Source of the DNA: Acidimicrobiales bacterium MED-G01
Lineage (GTDB): Bacteria; Actinomycetota; Acidimicrobiia; Acidimicrobiales; Poriferisodalaceae
Length of the DNA: 64,000 nt
Direction of reading: 5' to 3'
NCBI GenBank assembly: GCA_002457435.1
Contig: NTLA01000003.1
Coordinates: 1-64,000, forward strand
A program made the position numbers and the translations under genes. A model generated the notes under the pieces. That model made no database searches. It was given only the letters and a program-made list of their open reading frames with translations, and was not told the origin of the DNA. Shown here in pieces: positions 1 to 9,610 of this stretch; within the stretch, counting starts at the first letter, position 1, and each line of letters opens with the position of its first letter.

Positions 1-151
1 CCACGTACCCGCGTTGTTCTAGTTCTTTACTTCGAGACGCAATAGTGGAGGCATCACCTCGACCGATTGGTGCCCAGCAATTCAACATGAACCGGATTCT
101 TTACTCACGAAACGGTCTTAGGTCTAGTGGAGAGCTACCGTCCAATGGGAT

Positions 152-1879
152 TCATCGACGTCCGCGAATCAACCGGCCGGGACGGGCTCCTGTGAATTCA
201 TCATCCTGTCGCACGATTTCACCGGCAACAAGGGTCGCCTTATATCCGCTGGCCTCCTGTAACAGGCGAGGCGCTCCGGTCGGAAGGTCATACGCCATTT
301 CGGGAGCAGAAATTGACAGATTGTCGTAGTCAATCACGTTGATATCAGCGCGTTTTCCGACTTCGAGGGTGCCCCGGTCACCGAGCAGACCATAAATCTC
401 AGCTGTGTCATGAGTCATTAACTTCACGGCATCTTCGATTTTCATCTTGGGGCCGTTGGTTCGGTCTCGAGTCCAATGGCTCAGCATGAAAGTGGAGGTG
501 GATGCGTCGCAAATTAGGCGGCAATGCGCTCCACCGTCAGAGAGACTCCAGAACGCTCCATGATGGTTGAGGCGTTCATATGTTGGATCAAGGGTGTGTT
601 CTGCGAAGTCGGCGAGAGGGAAAAAAATTAATCCTCGTCCGTCATTGGCTAAGAGAACGTCGTATGCGTACTCGTATGGGTCCCGGTTTTCTTTTTCGGC
701 CCGAGCTGCGATGGAGTCTTCAGGGTTGGGCTCATAATCGGGGTTGCCCAGTAACGGATACATCTTGTGAAAGCCATGTGCCACATCGTGGTTGAAGCGC
801 CCTGTGTATCCAGTGGTCTCACTGAGGATTTGTTGTTTCACTGACTCTTTGGACAGTTCCTGCACAAGTTCGGGATGTTTACATGTTGCAGTCAGTTCCA
901 AATATGTCGGGTGCATCTTGAACGGATGGAGTGATGTTTCAAGTCCAAACAACAGCCCTGCTGGACGTCCAGCCACTTGGGCTATCACTTTGCCATCGCC
1001 TTCAACCGGGGCTGATGAGAGTTCAAGTAGGTCACGCCATTGTTGTGGGTGGTTGTCTGATTGGTTGAGCGCGTAGGTGACGGTTAGCCCGTAGTCGCTG
1101 GCTAGTTCACGCATCCAATCGATGTCGGAACCGAAGTTACCTTCGAGTCCTCCGAGTCCAATGTCTGAGGCAACTTCTACAACCCCTCCCCCAGCTTCGG
1201 CGACAGCCTTCCCCATTGCTATGAGCTCTTCAGCGCCGGCGAAAGTACCGGGGACCGGCTCACCATCGAGAGCTCGATGCAGCATTGTGCGGGAGGAAGT
1301 GAACCCGAGCGCTCCGGCTTCGATCCCCTCTTGGACAATTTTGGCCATCTCTACTAAATCGTCTGGCGTTGGTTCTTCGTTTCGTGCGCCTCTCTCCCCC
1401 ATGACATATGCACGCACAGAGCCGTGTGGTACTTGTGTCGCTATGTCCATGACCCTCGGCATTTCTTCGAGGGCATCTAAATATTCTGGGAAGGTCTCCC
1501 AATTCCAGTCGATCCCTTCGGACAGGGCTGCGCCGGGAATGTCTTCGACGCCTTCCATGAGTTGGATTAGCCAGTCGTGGCTATCTGACCGCGCGGGTGC
1601 GAACCCGACACCACAGTTGCCAAACACGGTCGTGGTTACTCCGTGGAAAGATGAGGGACTCATGTCGGGATCCCACGTGGCTTGCCCGTCATAGTGGGTG
1701 TGGACATCAACGAATCCTGGCGTCACTAGATGATCAGAGGCATCTATTTCTATTTCACCGTGACCAATGTCAGTTCCCACAGCGGAAATGAAGCCATCGT
1801 CGATAGCAATGTCAACGTGTCGGATCTCATCTCCGGTGCCGTCTACGACCTTGCCAGACCTAATTACGATGTCGTGCAT
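152..1879 (-). CDS. N-acyl-D-amino-acid deacylase family amidohydrolase
   Basis: A 575-residue zinc amidohydrolase that by family should remove the acyl group from N-acyl-D-amino acids or related D-configured amides. The N-terminal half of the beta-sandwich (about 1-50) leads into V-T-P-G-F-V-D-V-H-T-H at 52-62, with the metal pair H60/H62. Cys89 in F-G-N-C-G-V-G is the family's bridging metal ligand, and Asp448 in S-D-G-G-A-H is the catalytic Asp. The C-terminal sandwich returns with G-K-R-A-D-I near 508-513. Length is slightly above the 480-550 residues usual for D-aminoacylases. It is transcribed alone, divergently from the dioxygenase that starts at 1970. Family assignment is firm. The substrate is inferred; dihydroorotase- or hydantoinase-like activity on another cyclic or acyl amide is possible. 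Confidence 0.88.
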   Translation of the reverse strand: MHDIVIRSGKVVDGTGDEIRHVDIAIDDGFISAVGTDIGHGEIEIDASDHLVTPGFVDVHTHYDGQATWDPDMSPSSFHGVTTTVFGNCGVGFAPARSDSHDWLIQLMEGVEDIPGAALSEGIDWNWETFPEYLDALEEMPRVMDIATQVPHGSVRAYVMGERGARNEEPTPDDLVEMAKIVQEGIEAGALGFTSSRTMLHRALDGEPVPGTFAGAEELIAMGKAVAEAGGGVVEVASDIGLGGLEGNFGSDIDWMRELASDYGLTVTYALNQSDNHPQQWRDLLELSSAPVEGDGKVIAQVAGRPAGLLFGLETSLHPFKMHPTYLELTATCKHPELVQELSKESVKQQILSETTGYTGRFNHDVAHGFHKMYPLLGNPDYEPNPEDSIAARAEKENRDPYEYAYDVLLANDGRGLIFFPLADFAEHTLDPTYERLNHHGAFWSLSDGGAHCRLICDASTSTFMLSHWTRDRTNGPKMKIEDAVKLMTHDTAEIYGLLGDRGTLEVGKRADINVIDYDNLSISAPEMAYDLPTGAPRLLQEASGYKATLVAGEIVRQDDEFTGARPGRLIRGRR

Positions 1880-1969
1880 TGAGTTCCCCTCTCACTCATT
1901 TTCAATTCTATTCAATACTGACGGACAGTTGTCGTCGATGAGTTCGGACAGGGGCTCTAGGGTTGTGGA

Positions 1970-2812
1970 GTGACTGTCCTAGATGCTTCTCTGATCCAAA
2001 CCTTTCAGCGGGATGGGTTCGTAGTGGTTGAAGATTTTTTTGACTTCCATGATCTGGATCTTTTTGGATCAATTGTTGATCGAGCAGTCAAAAATCGAGT
2101 CGGCTCGGATTCAAGGTCGATGGCCGAAAAGTCTTTGTATGAACAGAGCTTCCAACAATGCATGAATCTGTGGGAAGACAACACCGACCTCAAGAAGTTC
2201 ACTTTTGGTCAGAAGCTTGGAGAGACGGCCGGCTTGTTACTGGGGGCCGAGGCGCTCCGTATTTGGCATGACCAAGCGCTATATAAGGAACCAGGGGGCC
2301 GCGAAACCGACCCTCATCAGGATTGGCCGCTTTGGCCCATAGGACCGGCTCGACAAATAACTGCATGGATTCCGTTCGACGGTTCGACATTGAAGGGTGG
2401 GGCTGTGGGTTATTCCCCTGGCTCGCACCGTCTGGGTTTGGCCAAGTTCTCTGATATCACTCGGGAGTTAACTGAACAGCCGTATCCGTATTTCGATCAT
2501 TCCGAAATGAAGGATCTTTCTTGGGTGGAAGCGCCGCGTGGATCAGTGGTGTTTCATCATTCTTTGACCGTTCATCAGGCAAAAGCCAACACAACCGATA
2601 CGACCCGACGGGTCTACTGCATCATCTATTTCGAGGACGGCTGCATACGTTCGCGTCCTCACTGGCATCAAAGCTTGGACCGGCAAGGGATCGAAGACGG
2701 GCAACGAATCGAAGGGCCAGTAACGCCTGTCGCTTGGCCGCGACTAACCAGTGACCTGCCTGAATCACCTTCGGGAATGGGTACCCCTCCTCAAACGGGT
2801 TTCCGTTACTGA
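1970..2812 (+). CDS. Phytanoyl-CoA dioxygenase family Fe(II)/2-oxoglutarate oxygenase
   Basis: A 280-residue non-heme iron oxygenase of the PhyH family, which couples decarboxylation of 2-oxoglutarate to hydroxylation of a small substrate. The facial triad is visible: H116-x-D118 in D-P-H-Q-D-W, and the distal H202 in T-V-H-Q-A. Arg213 or Arg214 eleven to twelve residues later is placed to bind 2-oxoglutarate. P-G-S-H at 150-153 is the usual family turn. The start is a GTG at 1970, chosen because the conserved fold begins at once (F-Q-R-D-G-F-V-V-V at 12-20). It faces away from the deacylase with a 90-bp gap that must hold both promoters. Substrate unknown; PhyH relatives hydroxylate anything from acyl-CoAs to ectoine. 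Confidence 0.85.
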   Translation: MTVLDASLIQTFQRDGFVVVEDFFDFHDLDLFGSIVDRAVKNRVGSDSRSMAEKSLYEQSFQQCMNLWEDNTDLKKFTFGQKLGETAGLLLGAEALRIWHDQALYKEPGGRETDPHQDWPLWPIGPARQITAWIPFDGSTLKGGAVGYSPGSHRLGLAKFSDITRELTEQPYPYFDHSEMKDLSWVEAPRGSVVFHHSLTVHQAKANTTDTTRRVYCIIYFEDGCIRSRPHWHQSLDRQGIEDGQRIEGPVTPVAWPRLTSDLPESPSGMGTPPQTGFRY

Positions 2813-2984
2813 CTTTCGGCTCGTCACGCGTAGGTATCGGGATCGAACTAGTCCCGCCGTTCAGCGATTCGCCAATTTCCGGGACCAACGCTGTGCCACT
2901 TTCCGGAGGCCATGTTCCTCTTTGTGTGAAGTGGGGGCATTGCGTAAACCTATGATCGAAGTCCAACGAACTAAGGAATCGCAC

Positions 2985-3635
2985 ATGTACCTTGAACTTT
3001 CCGCAGACGAACTCCTGACAACTACGCGTGCTGTTAGGAAACGGCTGGACTTGAACCGTCCAGTGGAACGGTCGCTTTTGGTGGAATGCACTGACATTGC
3101 GTTTCAATCACCAACAGGGTCAAACGCTCAAGGGTGGCATTTTCTGTTCGTTGAAGATGCCGAAAAGAAGCGACAATTAGCTGATCTTTACGGTCAAGGG
3201 TTTGACCCTTACGTAAATGGTCCACCTCGCGAATACGCACCCGGAGACATCCGAGCAGAACGCGCAGAATTTGTCAGAGGTTCCGCCAAGCATCTGAGAG
3301 AAGTGTTTCATGAAGTTCCGGTGTTGTTAGTCCCGTTGATGCTGGGACGACCCGAAGGTGTTGACGCGTTCGGTCAAGCGTCAATGTGGGGTTCCATAAT
3401 TCCTGCTGTTTGGAGTTTCATGCTCGCTGCGCGTGAGCGAGGTCTCGGCAGCGCTTGGACCACCCTCCATCTTCCCTTCGAAAAAGAAGCGGCTGAGGTT
3501 TTGGGAGTTGACTACAACCAGTGGACCCAGGTTGGTTTATTCCCAGTTGCTCACACCATCGGCACCGACTTTAAGAAAGCTCCCCGTCTTGACACCGCCG
3601 GGCTTGTGAGTTTCGACACTTTCGGAAGCCAGTAA
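2985..3635 (+). CDS. Nitroreductase family FMN oxidoreductase
   Basis: A protein of about 216 residues with the nitroreductase-like flavin fold. The opening R-A-V-R-K-R-L-D, followed some 20 residues on by D-I-A-F-Q-S-P-T-G-S-N-A-Q-G-W, is the FMN-phosphate and ribityl binding region. The later G-L-G-S-A-W-T-T-L segment and the P-V-A-H-T-I-G-T-D-F strand complete the family pattern. The frame stays open upstream to 2751, but that part overlaps the dioxygenase and looks unlike protein. I place the start at ATG 2985; ATG 2952 is an alternative. The enzyme probably uses NAD(P)H for a two-electron reduction of a nitro, quinone or enone substrate, and the actual substrate cannot be told. It follows the dioxygenase on the same strand after about 170 bp. 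Confidence 0.82.
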   Translation: MYLELSADELLTTTRAVRKRLDLNRPVERSLLVECTDIAFQSPTGSNAQGWHFLFVEDAEKKRQLADLYGQGFDPYVNGPPREYAPGDIRAERAEFVRGSAKHLREVFHEVPVLLVPLMLGRPEGVDAFGQASMWGSIIPAVWSFMLAARERGLGSAWTTLHLPFEKEAAEVLGVDYNQWTQVGLFPVAHTIGTDFKKAPRLDTAGLVSFDTFGSQ

Positions 3636-3688
3636 CAGCCCACGTGAAGTGGTTCATATATTGATTCGAATCTAGGGACGTTTTAAGC

Positions 3689-4522
3689 ATGAGAGATCTT
3701 GAATTACTGACCGGCAGGCTCACCCGCGACGGAGAGGAGATCTATTGGGAATTGGTTCGTGATGCTGAACAGGGGAGCTCCGATGAGCGGCCAGTTGTCG
3801 TTTTGTCTCATGGGGCTGGCGGCTCACACGCCGTCTGGTACCAGCAAATTCCAGAGATCGGAGAAAAATATCGAGTAGTGACCTGGGACAGCCGTGGCTT
3901 CGGTAACTCCACCAACAACACCGCCCAGTTGGCCCCTGAAAATGCTGCACACGATCTGGCAGCGGTATTAAACGAACTCGAAATCTCCGACGTACATCTC
4001 GTAGGCCAATCCATGGGGGGTTGGCACGTTTCCGCTTTTCTCATGCTATTTAGCGGTCGAGTCCGGTCCGTTACCTACGCCGACACAGTAGGCGCTCTTT
4101 GGACCGATGATCTCCGCAGGGCATATCAAGAATTCCGTGGATCCGGCGGCCTACAAGGGACACGAGAACTCCCACTGGTTGGGGGACACTTAGCGCTCTG
4201 GCCTGGAGCCGCTGACCGAAGCGTCGCCCACGCGTTTTTGTATCAGGCATTGGGTTCGTTTCATTCGCCACCCCTTGATCGTCTCGCTGAAGTACTCGAG
4301 TTCACGATTCATCACTCAGACTTTGATGACCTCAATATTCCAGTTCTTTTTATAGGCGGCGAATACGATCAAATCTTTCCTGCGTCCATGTTGCGTGATT
4401 CTGCGAATCGTATTCGCGGGGCTCAGTTCGTTGAAATCTCCGACGCTGGACACAGCCCCTATTTTGAGCAGCCCGCCGCTTGGAATCTTGCGTTGCTCGA
4501 ATTTCTTGCTCCACTTAACTGA
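3689..4522 (+). CDS. Alpha/beta hydrolase
   Basis: A 277-residue alpha/beta-hydrolase with a full triad: nucleophile Ser108 in G-Q-S-M-G-G, Asp227 in G-G-E-Y-D-Q-I-F, and His255 in D-A-G-H-S-P. The oxyanion loop is H-G-A-G-G at 41-45, and D-S-R-G-F-G-N-S at 67-74 is the dehalogenase/lactonase-type turn after strand 4. There is no signal peptide, so it is cytoplasmic. A lid region lies roughly at 130-205. Likely an esterase, lactonase or C-C hydrolase acting on a small carbonyl compound. It starts 53 bp after the nitroreductase and may be co-transcribed with it. It converges on the ABC exporter at 4592. Confidence 0.87.
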   Translation: MRDLELLTGRLTRDGEEIYWELVRDAEQGSSDERPVVVLSHGAGGSHAVWYQQIPEIGEKYRVVTWDSRGFGNSTNNTAQLAPENAAHDLAAVLNELEISDVHLVGQSMGGWHVSAFLMLFSGRVRSVTYADTVGALWTDDLRRAYQEFRGSGGLQGTRELPLVGGHLALWPGAADRSVAHAFLYQALGSFHSPPLDRLAEVLEFTIHHSDFDDLNIPVLFIGGEYDQIFPASMLRDSANRIRGAQFVEISDAGHSPYFEQPAAWNLALLEFLAPLN

Positions 4523-4591
4523 GATCTTGCTGTTCAGCCGCGCCAAATCTCAGTCCCGCGTGACGGTCCATCTATAACTGTCGTGGGATAG

Positions 4592-7500
4592 CTACTGGTT
4601 TGTGGCGGTAACTGAAAGTTGGTGAGCAACAAGCCGCGAGTAGAGCCCATCTTGGCCAATCAAGGTGTCATGGTCTCCGGTTTGAACCACTTCTCCAGCA
4701 TCCATCACAACAATCTGTGAAGCGTTACGAACTGTGGACAGCCGGTGGGCAATGATGAGTGTCGTTCGGCCCTGCATTAGTTCTTGCAGGGCGTTGTGCA
4801 CGAATGCTTCGTTGACTGCGTCTAGATGCGAAGTGGCCTCATCGAGGACCAAAACCGGAGCGTCTTTCAGAAATGCTCGGGCTATGGCGACACGCTGTCG
4901 CTGGCCGCCAGATAGACGGACTCCGCGTTCCCCAACCATGGTTTGCAATCCGTCCGGTAAGTTGTCGACGAACTCGGTCAGAGATGCTTGCTCGATTGCG
5001 GTTAGAACGTCGGCTTCGGTCGCGTCGGGCCTCGCCATGAGAATGTTATGGGCCAGAGTGTCGTTGAAAAGATATGTTTCTTGGCTCACCATGGCGACGT
5101 GGGCCCGAAGATCGTCTAGATCAAGATCGCGAAGGTGCTGGCCGAACAACAAAATATGTCCATCGTCAGCGTCCCAGAAGCGCAAGATAAGTTGCGCTGC
5201 TGTCGTTTTTCCAGCTCCCGAAGGCCCAACAATTGCAACTGTAGAGCCAGTCTTTATTTCGAACGACACCTTGGCCAGGGCGTGTGTCTCTGTGCCTGGA
5301 TAACGAAACGCAACATTGTTGAAGGTGACCGCGTTCTCAGCGGTAGCCCAGTCAATCAGTGCGGGGGAAGACGCTGATTGAACCGTGACTGGTTCGTTGT
5401 GAACATGATGCAACCTTCGCGAAGCACCGAGTGTGTCTGCTAGTTGCCGCCCTACGTGAGCGATTTCAGAGACAGGCAAGAAGCATGCAAGCGCAAGAAG
5501 CGTGAGCAGAGGAAGCGTGGTGGGAGTGAGGTCGCCTCCAGATACCAACCCTGCTCCAGTTACAACCACTGCGAGGCCTCCCAGACCAGTTGCTATTTCC
5601 AGTAAGGCGGTCTGGCGAGACAGGTCACTGTAAAAGGGCAAACGGGCGTCAATGTGCCGTTGCACTCGCTGCAGAAAAGCTTCTGACCTTCTAGCTCCTT
5701 GCTGGAACGCCACCACTTCGCCAAGACCTTGCACAGTGTCGACTACAAATGCGTTTAAATCTCCGAGAGCCTCTCTGTCTTCTGAGCCGAGGGTGTCCAA
5801 ACGTTTTCTCAACAAGAACGGGCTCACAACAACAACAGCCAAAAACGGGACCAGCGCTATGGCCATTTGCCATCCCAGCACCGTCAAAGTGATCAGAACC
5901 GTAGATGGAACCAGCAGTGCCACGAATGCTGGTGCGACGGTATGAGCAAAGAAATACTCAACCATTTCAACGTCATGAGTTGCCATGGCAACCATGTCAC
6001 CTGTCCGTCGCCGAACTAAATAAGCAGGGGCAAGTTGATCCAATTTTGAGTACAGGGCCACTCTCATTTCGGCAAGCATTCGAAAAGCCATGTCATGAGC
6101 CACCCATGACTCCAACCAATGCAAAATGCCGGCTAACGGTGCGATGATCACCAGTGCGGTGAGAAGCCCATCGAATGATTCCCCGCGTTTTACGGCCGCA
6201 ACTATTAGGGCACTCAAGACCCCGACTCCTATCAGTGCAGCTACCCGTGAAACCCCAAACACGAAAGTTGCCACCAACTTGACGCGCCACGGGCGAACTT
6301 CGGAGAAGAGCCATCTCACGGCACCAGCCCAACCGAGACCAGTAGCAGCGACAATTTCGTTATCGGCGGATTCCACGATTTCTCGATCGAAACTTCGATT
6401 GTCGTCAATGATCTGAGGGTTCTTTGGCGTTGGGCGTGTGACACTTTCTTCTGATAGCTGGCCGGCCATGAGCGCGTAGTAATGCTGGCCGCGTTCCATC
6501 AATTGAGAGTGGGTCCCGGATTCGACCACATCACCTGTCTCAAGAACAAGTATGCGGTCAGCACCAATGACACTCGAAAGCCGGTGAGCGAATATCAGCG
6601 TTGTGCGACCAACCATAAGTCGATCCAGAGCTTCTTGGATGAGTGCTTCGTTTTCAGCGTCAACTGAAGATAGTGCTTCGTCGAGGACCAGTATCGGAGC
6701 ATCTTTTAACAGCGCTCGTGCTATTGCTATGCGTTGTCGTTGACCCCCCGACAAACGAATCCCGCGTTCTCCGATGACAGTGTCATACCCGTTGGGCAAA
6801 TTCGTGATGAATGAATGCGCATTGGCATCTACCGCTGCCTGTTGGATAGATGCCATGTCGGAGTCGGGGTCGCCGAAGCGAATATTGTCAAGAACTGTCC
6901 CATGGAAGAGAAAAGTGTCTTGAGAGACAACCGCTATCGCCCCGTAGCGGTCCTCTGCTGAAAGGCTCTGGAGGTCATGGCCACCGAGGGATACACAACC
7001 GGTGCTTGGGTCATAAAAACGCAGCAAAAGTTTCGCAACGGTACTTTTCCCGGCGCCGCTCGGCCCGACAACACCAACCCGTTCGCCCGGATCGACAGTG
7101 ATATTGAGTCCGTTCAGAGTCGGTTCTGTCGCAGCTGGATAGCAAAAAGTTACGTTTTCGAACGAGATTCGGGGTTGAAGCTGTTGTTCAAGAATTATCG
7201 GTTCAACCGGTTCACTCACCCGAGGTTCGGTGTCGAAAACCTTGAATATGCCCTGCGCTGCCGACAGCCCCATCATGCCGTTGTGAAGCAAGGCCCGAAG
7301 ATCACGTTGGGGCCGGAACACTTCGATTCCTGCCATCAAGATGATCAGCAGTGTCGTCATTTCCATATTGCCTGCCTGCACCCGGTAGGCGCCCACAGCC
7401 AAGGCTGCGGCTGCTCCGAGAGCTAGACCGGTGTCGGTGATCCCGCGTGTCAGAGAATTTGTTGCCAACACCCACATTGTGCTTTTAAACACTTGATGTG

Positions 7501-8173
7501 CCCGTTGCGCAAGTGTCCGACCTCGAGCTTCACTTTGGCCGAACGCTTTCAATGTTCCCAGGCCTTGAAGCGAGTCCAAGAAATCAGATGCGAAGTGGCT
7601 ATAGGCCTCTTGTCGCTCCAAGCTTCGGGCTGCGTCCCATCGGTGGAAAATCGCCGGGGCCAGCAGAGTGACCAGCGCAAACCCAGTAAGGACAGCGGCA
7701 ACTGGAAGGTCTAAGGGAGACAACATTGCGAAGATCACCAGAGGTGTGACAGCCGCGACGATGAGCTGCGGCAAGTACTCGCCGAACCAAACTTCTAGCT
7801 GCTCAACTCCTTCAACCAGAGACAACAAGACTTCACCGGTTCGCACATCACCAAAATGAGCGGGTCCCAATTCAAGAACGTGCTCGTGGAGCTGAGCGCG
7901 AAGTTTGAGTTGCACCTTGGCTGCGGTGTGGTGAGCAAGCATTTTGCGCCAATGTTCCAGAACGCCCCGAGCAACCATGACGATCGCTACTAGCAGCGCC
8001 GGAACCGCAAGTTGGTCCACTGGTTCGCCCCGAAATACTTTGGCTAAGAGCCAACCCAACAAACCCAGGCGGGCGATTCCACTTACTGAAGCTAGAACCC
8101 CAATGACTACCGCTTGGAAAATGGCGACGCGCGCTCCTTGGGTGAAAGCCCAAAGCCTCTTATCAAAAAACAT
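4592..8173 (-). CDS. Fused two-half ABC exporter, CydDC-like
   Basis: A 1193-residue protein made of two complete ABC exporter halves in one chain, each a six-helix membrane domain followed by an ATPase. Half one has Walker A G-P-S-G-A-G-K-S at 370-377, signature L-S-G-G-Q at 474-478 and Walker B I-L-V-L-D-E at 494-499. Half two has Walker A near 983 (G-P-S-G-A-G-K-T) and its signature near 1087. The W-F-G-E-Y-L-P-Q-L segment at 129-137 resembles CydD, whose CydDC complex exports cysteine and glutathione to support cytochrome bd assembly. No cytochrome bd genes are nearby, so a multidrug or other thiol exporter is equally possible. One difference: the first Walker B is followed by A-L-S-S rather than the A-T-S seen in the second. 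Single gene, divergent from the aminotransferase at 8348. Confidence 0.88.
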   Translation of the reverse strand: MFFDKRLWAFTQGARVAIFQAVVIGVLASVSGIARLGLLGWLLAKVFRGEPVDQLAVPALLVAIVMVARGVLEHWRKMLAHHTAAKVQLKLRAQLHEHVLELGPAHFGDVRTGEVLLSLVEGVEQLEVWFGEYLPQLIVAAVTPLVIFAMLSPLDLPVAAVLTGFALVTLLAPAIFHRWDAARSLERQEAYSHFASDFLDSLQGLGTLKAFGQSEARGRTLAQRAHQVFKSTMWVLATNSLTRGITDTGLALGAAAALAVGAYRVQAGNMEMTTLLIILMAGIEVFRPQRDLRALLHNGMMGLSAAQGIFKVFDTEPRVSEPVEPIILEQQLQPRISFENVTFCYPAATEPTLNGLNITVDPGERVGVVGPSGAGKSTVAKLLLRFYDPSTGCVSLGGHDLQSLSAEDRYGAIAVVSQDTFLFHGTVLDNIRFGDPDSDMASIQQAAVDANAHSFITNLPNGYDTVIGERGIRLSGGQRQRIAIARALLKDAPILVLDEALSSVDAENEALIQEALDRLMVGRTTLIFAHRLSSVIGADRILVLETGDVVESGTHSQLMERGQHYYALMAGQLSEESVTRPTPKNPQIIDDNRSFDREIVESADNEIVAATGLGWAGAVRWLFSEVRPWRVKLVATFVFGVSRVAALIGVGVLSALIVAAVKRGESFDGLLTALVIIAPLAGILHWLESWVAHDMAFRMLAEMRVALYSKLDQLAPAYLVRRRTGDMVAMATHDVEMVEYFFAHTVAPAFVALLVPSTVLITLTVLGWQMAIALVPFLAVVVVSPFLLRKRLDTLGSEDREALGDLNAFVVDTVQGLGEVVAFQQGARRSEAFLQRVQRHIDARLPFYSDLSRQTALLEIATGLGGLAVVVTGAGLVSGGDLTPTTLPLLTLLALACFLPVSEIAHVGRQLADTLGASRRLHHVHNEPVTVQSASSPALIDWATAENAVTFNNVAFRYPGTETHALAKVSFEIKTGSTVAIVGPSGAGKTTAAQLILRFWDADDGHILLFGQHLRDLDLDDLRAHVAMVSQETYLFNDTLAHNILMARPDATEADVLTAIEQASLTEFVDNLPDGLQTMVGERGVRLSGGQRQRVAIARAFLKDAPVLVLDEATSHLDAVNEAFVHNALQELMQGRTTLIIAHRLSTVRNASQIVVMDAGEVVQTGDHDTLIGQDGLYSRLVAHQLSVTATNQ

Positions 8174-8286
8174 GCGTCGATTTGTTCTTGAGCACGTGGC
8201 TCCTCTGGGGCTCCGAAACAGTCATCTGGCTTCTTATCTGACGTTAGTTATGTCTGGGGCTGTTATGACTCGGTTTCGAGACGATT

Positions 8287-8315
8287 TTGGGCTCGCCATC
8301 CGATGGTCGGATAAC
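8287..8315 (+). promoter_or_regulatory. Possible sigma70-like promoter for the aminotransferase operon
   Basis: The 174-bp divergent gap 8174-8347 contains T-T-G-G-G-C (8287-8292) and G-A-T-A-A-C (8310-8315) separated by 17 bp, about 30 bp before the ATG at 8348. The match to consensus is partial (3/6 and 4/6), so this is a guess from spacing and position only. Confidence 0.2.
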
Positions 8316-8347
8316 TCTAGCGAGAAGTGGGATGGCAGACTGAGGCC

Positions 8348-9610
8348 ATGAGTGAACTGCTTGATCGGCATCATCGTGTCATGGGAGGCCACGCGCCTTT
8401 GTTTTATGAGGACCCGTTGGCTTTGCAAAGCGGCAACGGGGTGTGGCTAGAAAACCTGAACGGTGACCGTTATCTGGATCTGTACAACAACGTCCCATGC
8501 GTTGGGCACGCAAACGCCAGAGTGGTCGCGAAATTGTCAGAGCAAGCTGCGACTCTTAATGTCCACAGTCGCTATTTGCATGAAGGCGTCGTCAACTATG
8601 TGGAGCGCTTGGTCGGCCTGCATCATGACGGTATCGAGTCAGCAATTTTGGGTTGTAGCGGTACCGAAGCCACCGAAATGGCGCTCACCCTGGCCCGCAC
8701 CGTTACCGGTAGCCGAGGAATTATTTGCACCGACGCCACGTACCACGGCAATTCTTCGCTTGTCGGCCGACTGACCGGGTTACCTGTTGGGGTCGAACGA
8801 AACGGGGTCAAATCTATTTCGACTCCGCAGATGTTCCGGCCGTTTCATGACGGATTGTCCGAACCTGAACTCTTGCAAAAACATTTAGATCAGCTAGAGG
8901 CCACTATCGGCTCTTTTGCTGACAGCGGTGGGTTTGCGGGAATGATGTTGTGTTCCATACTCGCGAATGAAGGTTTGCCGAACCCTCCGGGGAGATGGTT
9001 CGCTGAGGCAACGGCGATGGTGGCTGACGCTGGCGGTCTGGTAATAGCTGATGAAGTTCAAGCTGGTTTTGCTCGCAGCGGTTCATGGTGGGGTTACGAA
9101 GTAAACGACTTCACCCCAGATGTTGTGTGCATGGGTAAACCAATGGGTAACGGCTTCCCTCTTTCAGCTATGGCTGCTAGTCACGAGATGGTCACCAAAT
9201 TCAGAGAGCGGCACCGCTACTTCAATACGTTTGCCTCTTCACCTCTCCAAGCTGCAGCTGGCTCAGCTGTGATCGACGAAATTGTCGACCGGGGTTTGGT
9301 GCGTCAAGTCGCGGAAGTTGGGAGCCGTTTGAAAGCTGCCCTCACTGAACTTCAATCTCAGCATCCACAAATGGGTGACGTTCGAGGTAACGGATTGTTC
9401 ATCGGGATTGATTGGGTTGAACCTGGCACGAACAACCCTGACGTCGGTGGGGCGCAAAGAATGGTGGAATCTTTGAAGTCAAGATTTGTTCTTCTTGGCA
9501 AAGCGGGGCAGCACGGCAACGTCTTAAAGATTCGTCCGCCATTGGTCTTCGAAGATGAACATGCAGAAATTTTCCTTGAGGCTTTTAGGGACTGTCTCGT
9601 CAATGCCTAG
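8348..9610 (+). CDS. Class III aminotransferase of the AGXT2L phospho-lyase subgroup
   Basis: A 420-residue PLP enzyme of aminotransferase class III. PLP-binding residues are Lys264 in C-M-G-K-P-M-G-N-G, Asp235 in I-A-D-E-V-Q-A-G, and the stacking pair Y132-H133 in T-Y-H-G-N. The stretch N-S/H-S-R-Y-L-H near 72-78 and the preceding N-V-P-C-V-G-H closely resemble, as I recall them, animal and bacterial ethanolamine-phosphate and phosphohydroxylysine phospho-lyases (AGXT2L1/2). Those enzymes eliminate phosphate and ammonia instead of transaminating. The next gene, overlapping by 8 bp, is an APH-type kinase, exactly the partner such lyases need. I start at ATG 8348; an in-frame ATG at 8327 adds seven residues. 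Likely role: phosphorylated amino-alcohol breakdown to an aldehyde. Ordinary transamination is the alternative. Confidence 0.83.
   Translation: MSELLDRHHRVMGGHAPLFYEDPLALQSGNGVWLENLNGDRYLDLYNNVPCVGHANARVVAKLSEQAATLNVHSRYLHEGVVNYVERLVGLHHDGIESAILGCSGTEATEMALTLARTVTGSRGIICTDATYHGNSSLVGRLTGLPVGVERNGVKSISTPQMFRPFHDGLSEPELLQKHLDQLEATIGSFADSGGFAGMMLCSILANEGLPNPPGRWFAEATAMVADAGGLVIADEVQAGFARSGSWWGYEVNDFTPDVVCMGKPMGNGFPLSAMAASHEMVTKFRERHRYFNTFASSPLQAAAGSAVIDEIVDRGLVRQVAEVGSRLKAALTELQSQHPQMGDVRGNGLFIGIDWVEPGTNNPDVGGAQRMVESLKSRFVLLGKAGQHGNVLKIRPPLVFEDEHAEIFLEAFRDCLVNA

Noticed and set aside
1-151. Protein-like run ending at about 195 on the plus strand (from about 91), as if the tail of a convergent gene.
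   Set aside because: Stops at 43-45 and 88-90 break the frame, and the overlap with the deacylase end is long. No family motif is visible.
1122-1694. 190-codon open frame on the plus strand opposite the deacylase gene.
   Set aside because: Low-complexity Ser/Pro-rich translation, typical of the antisense of a conserved gene. The minus-strand protein has clear catalytic motifs.
2622-3107. 161-codon minus-strand frame over the dioxygenase/nitroreductase junction.
   Set aside because: It covers the conserved end of one gene and the start of the next, with no recognisable domain or ribosome site.
4535-4580. Imperfect hairpin (t-c-c-c-g-c-g with c-g-t-g-g-g-a) between the convergent hydrolase and ABC exporter genes, as a terminator.
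   Set aside because: Only seven pairs with a 20-base loop and no T-run on either strand.
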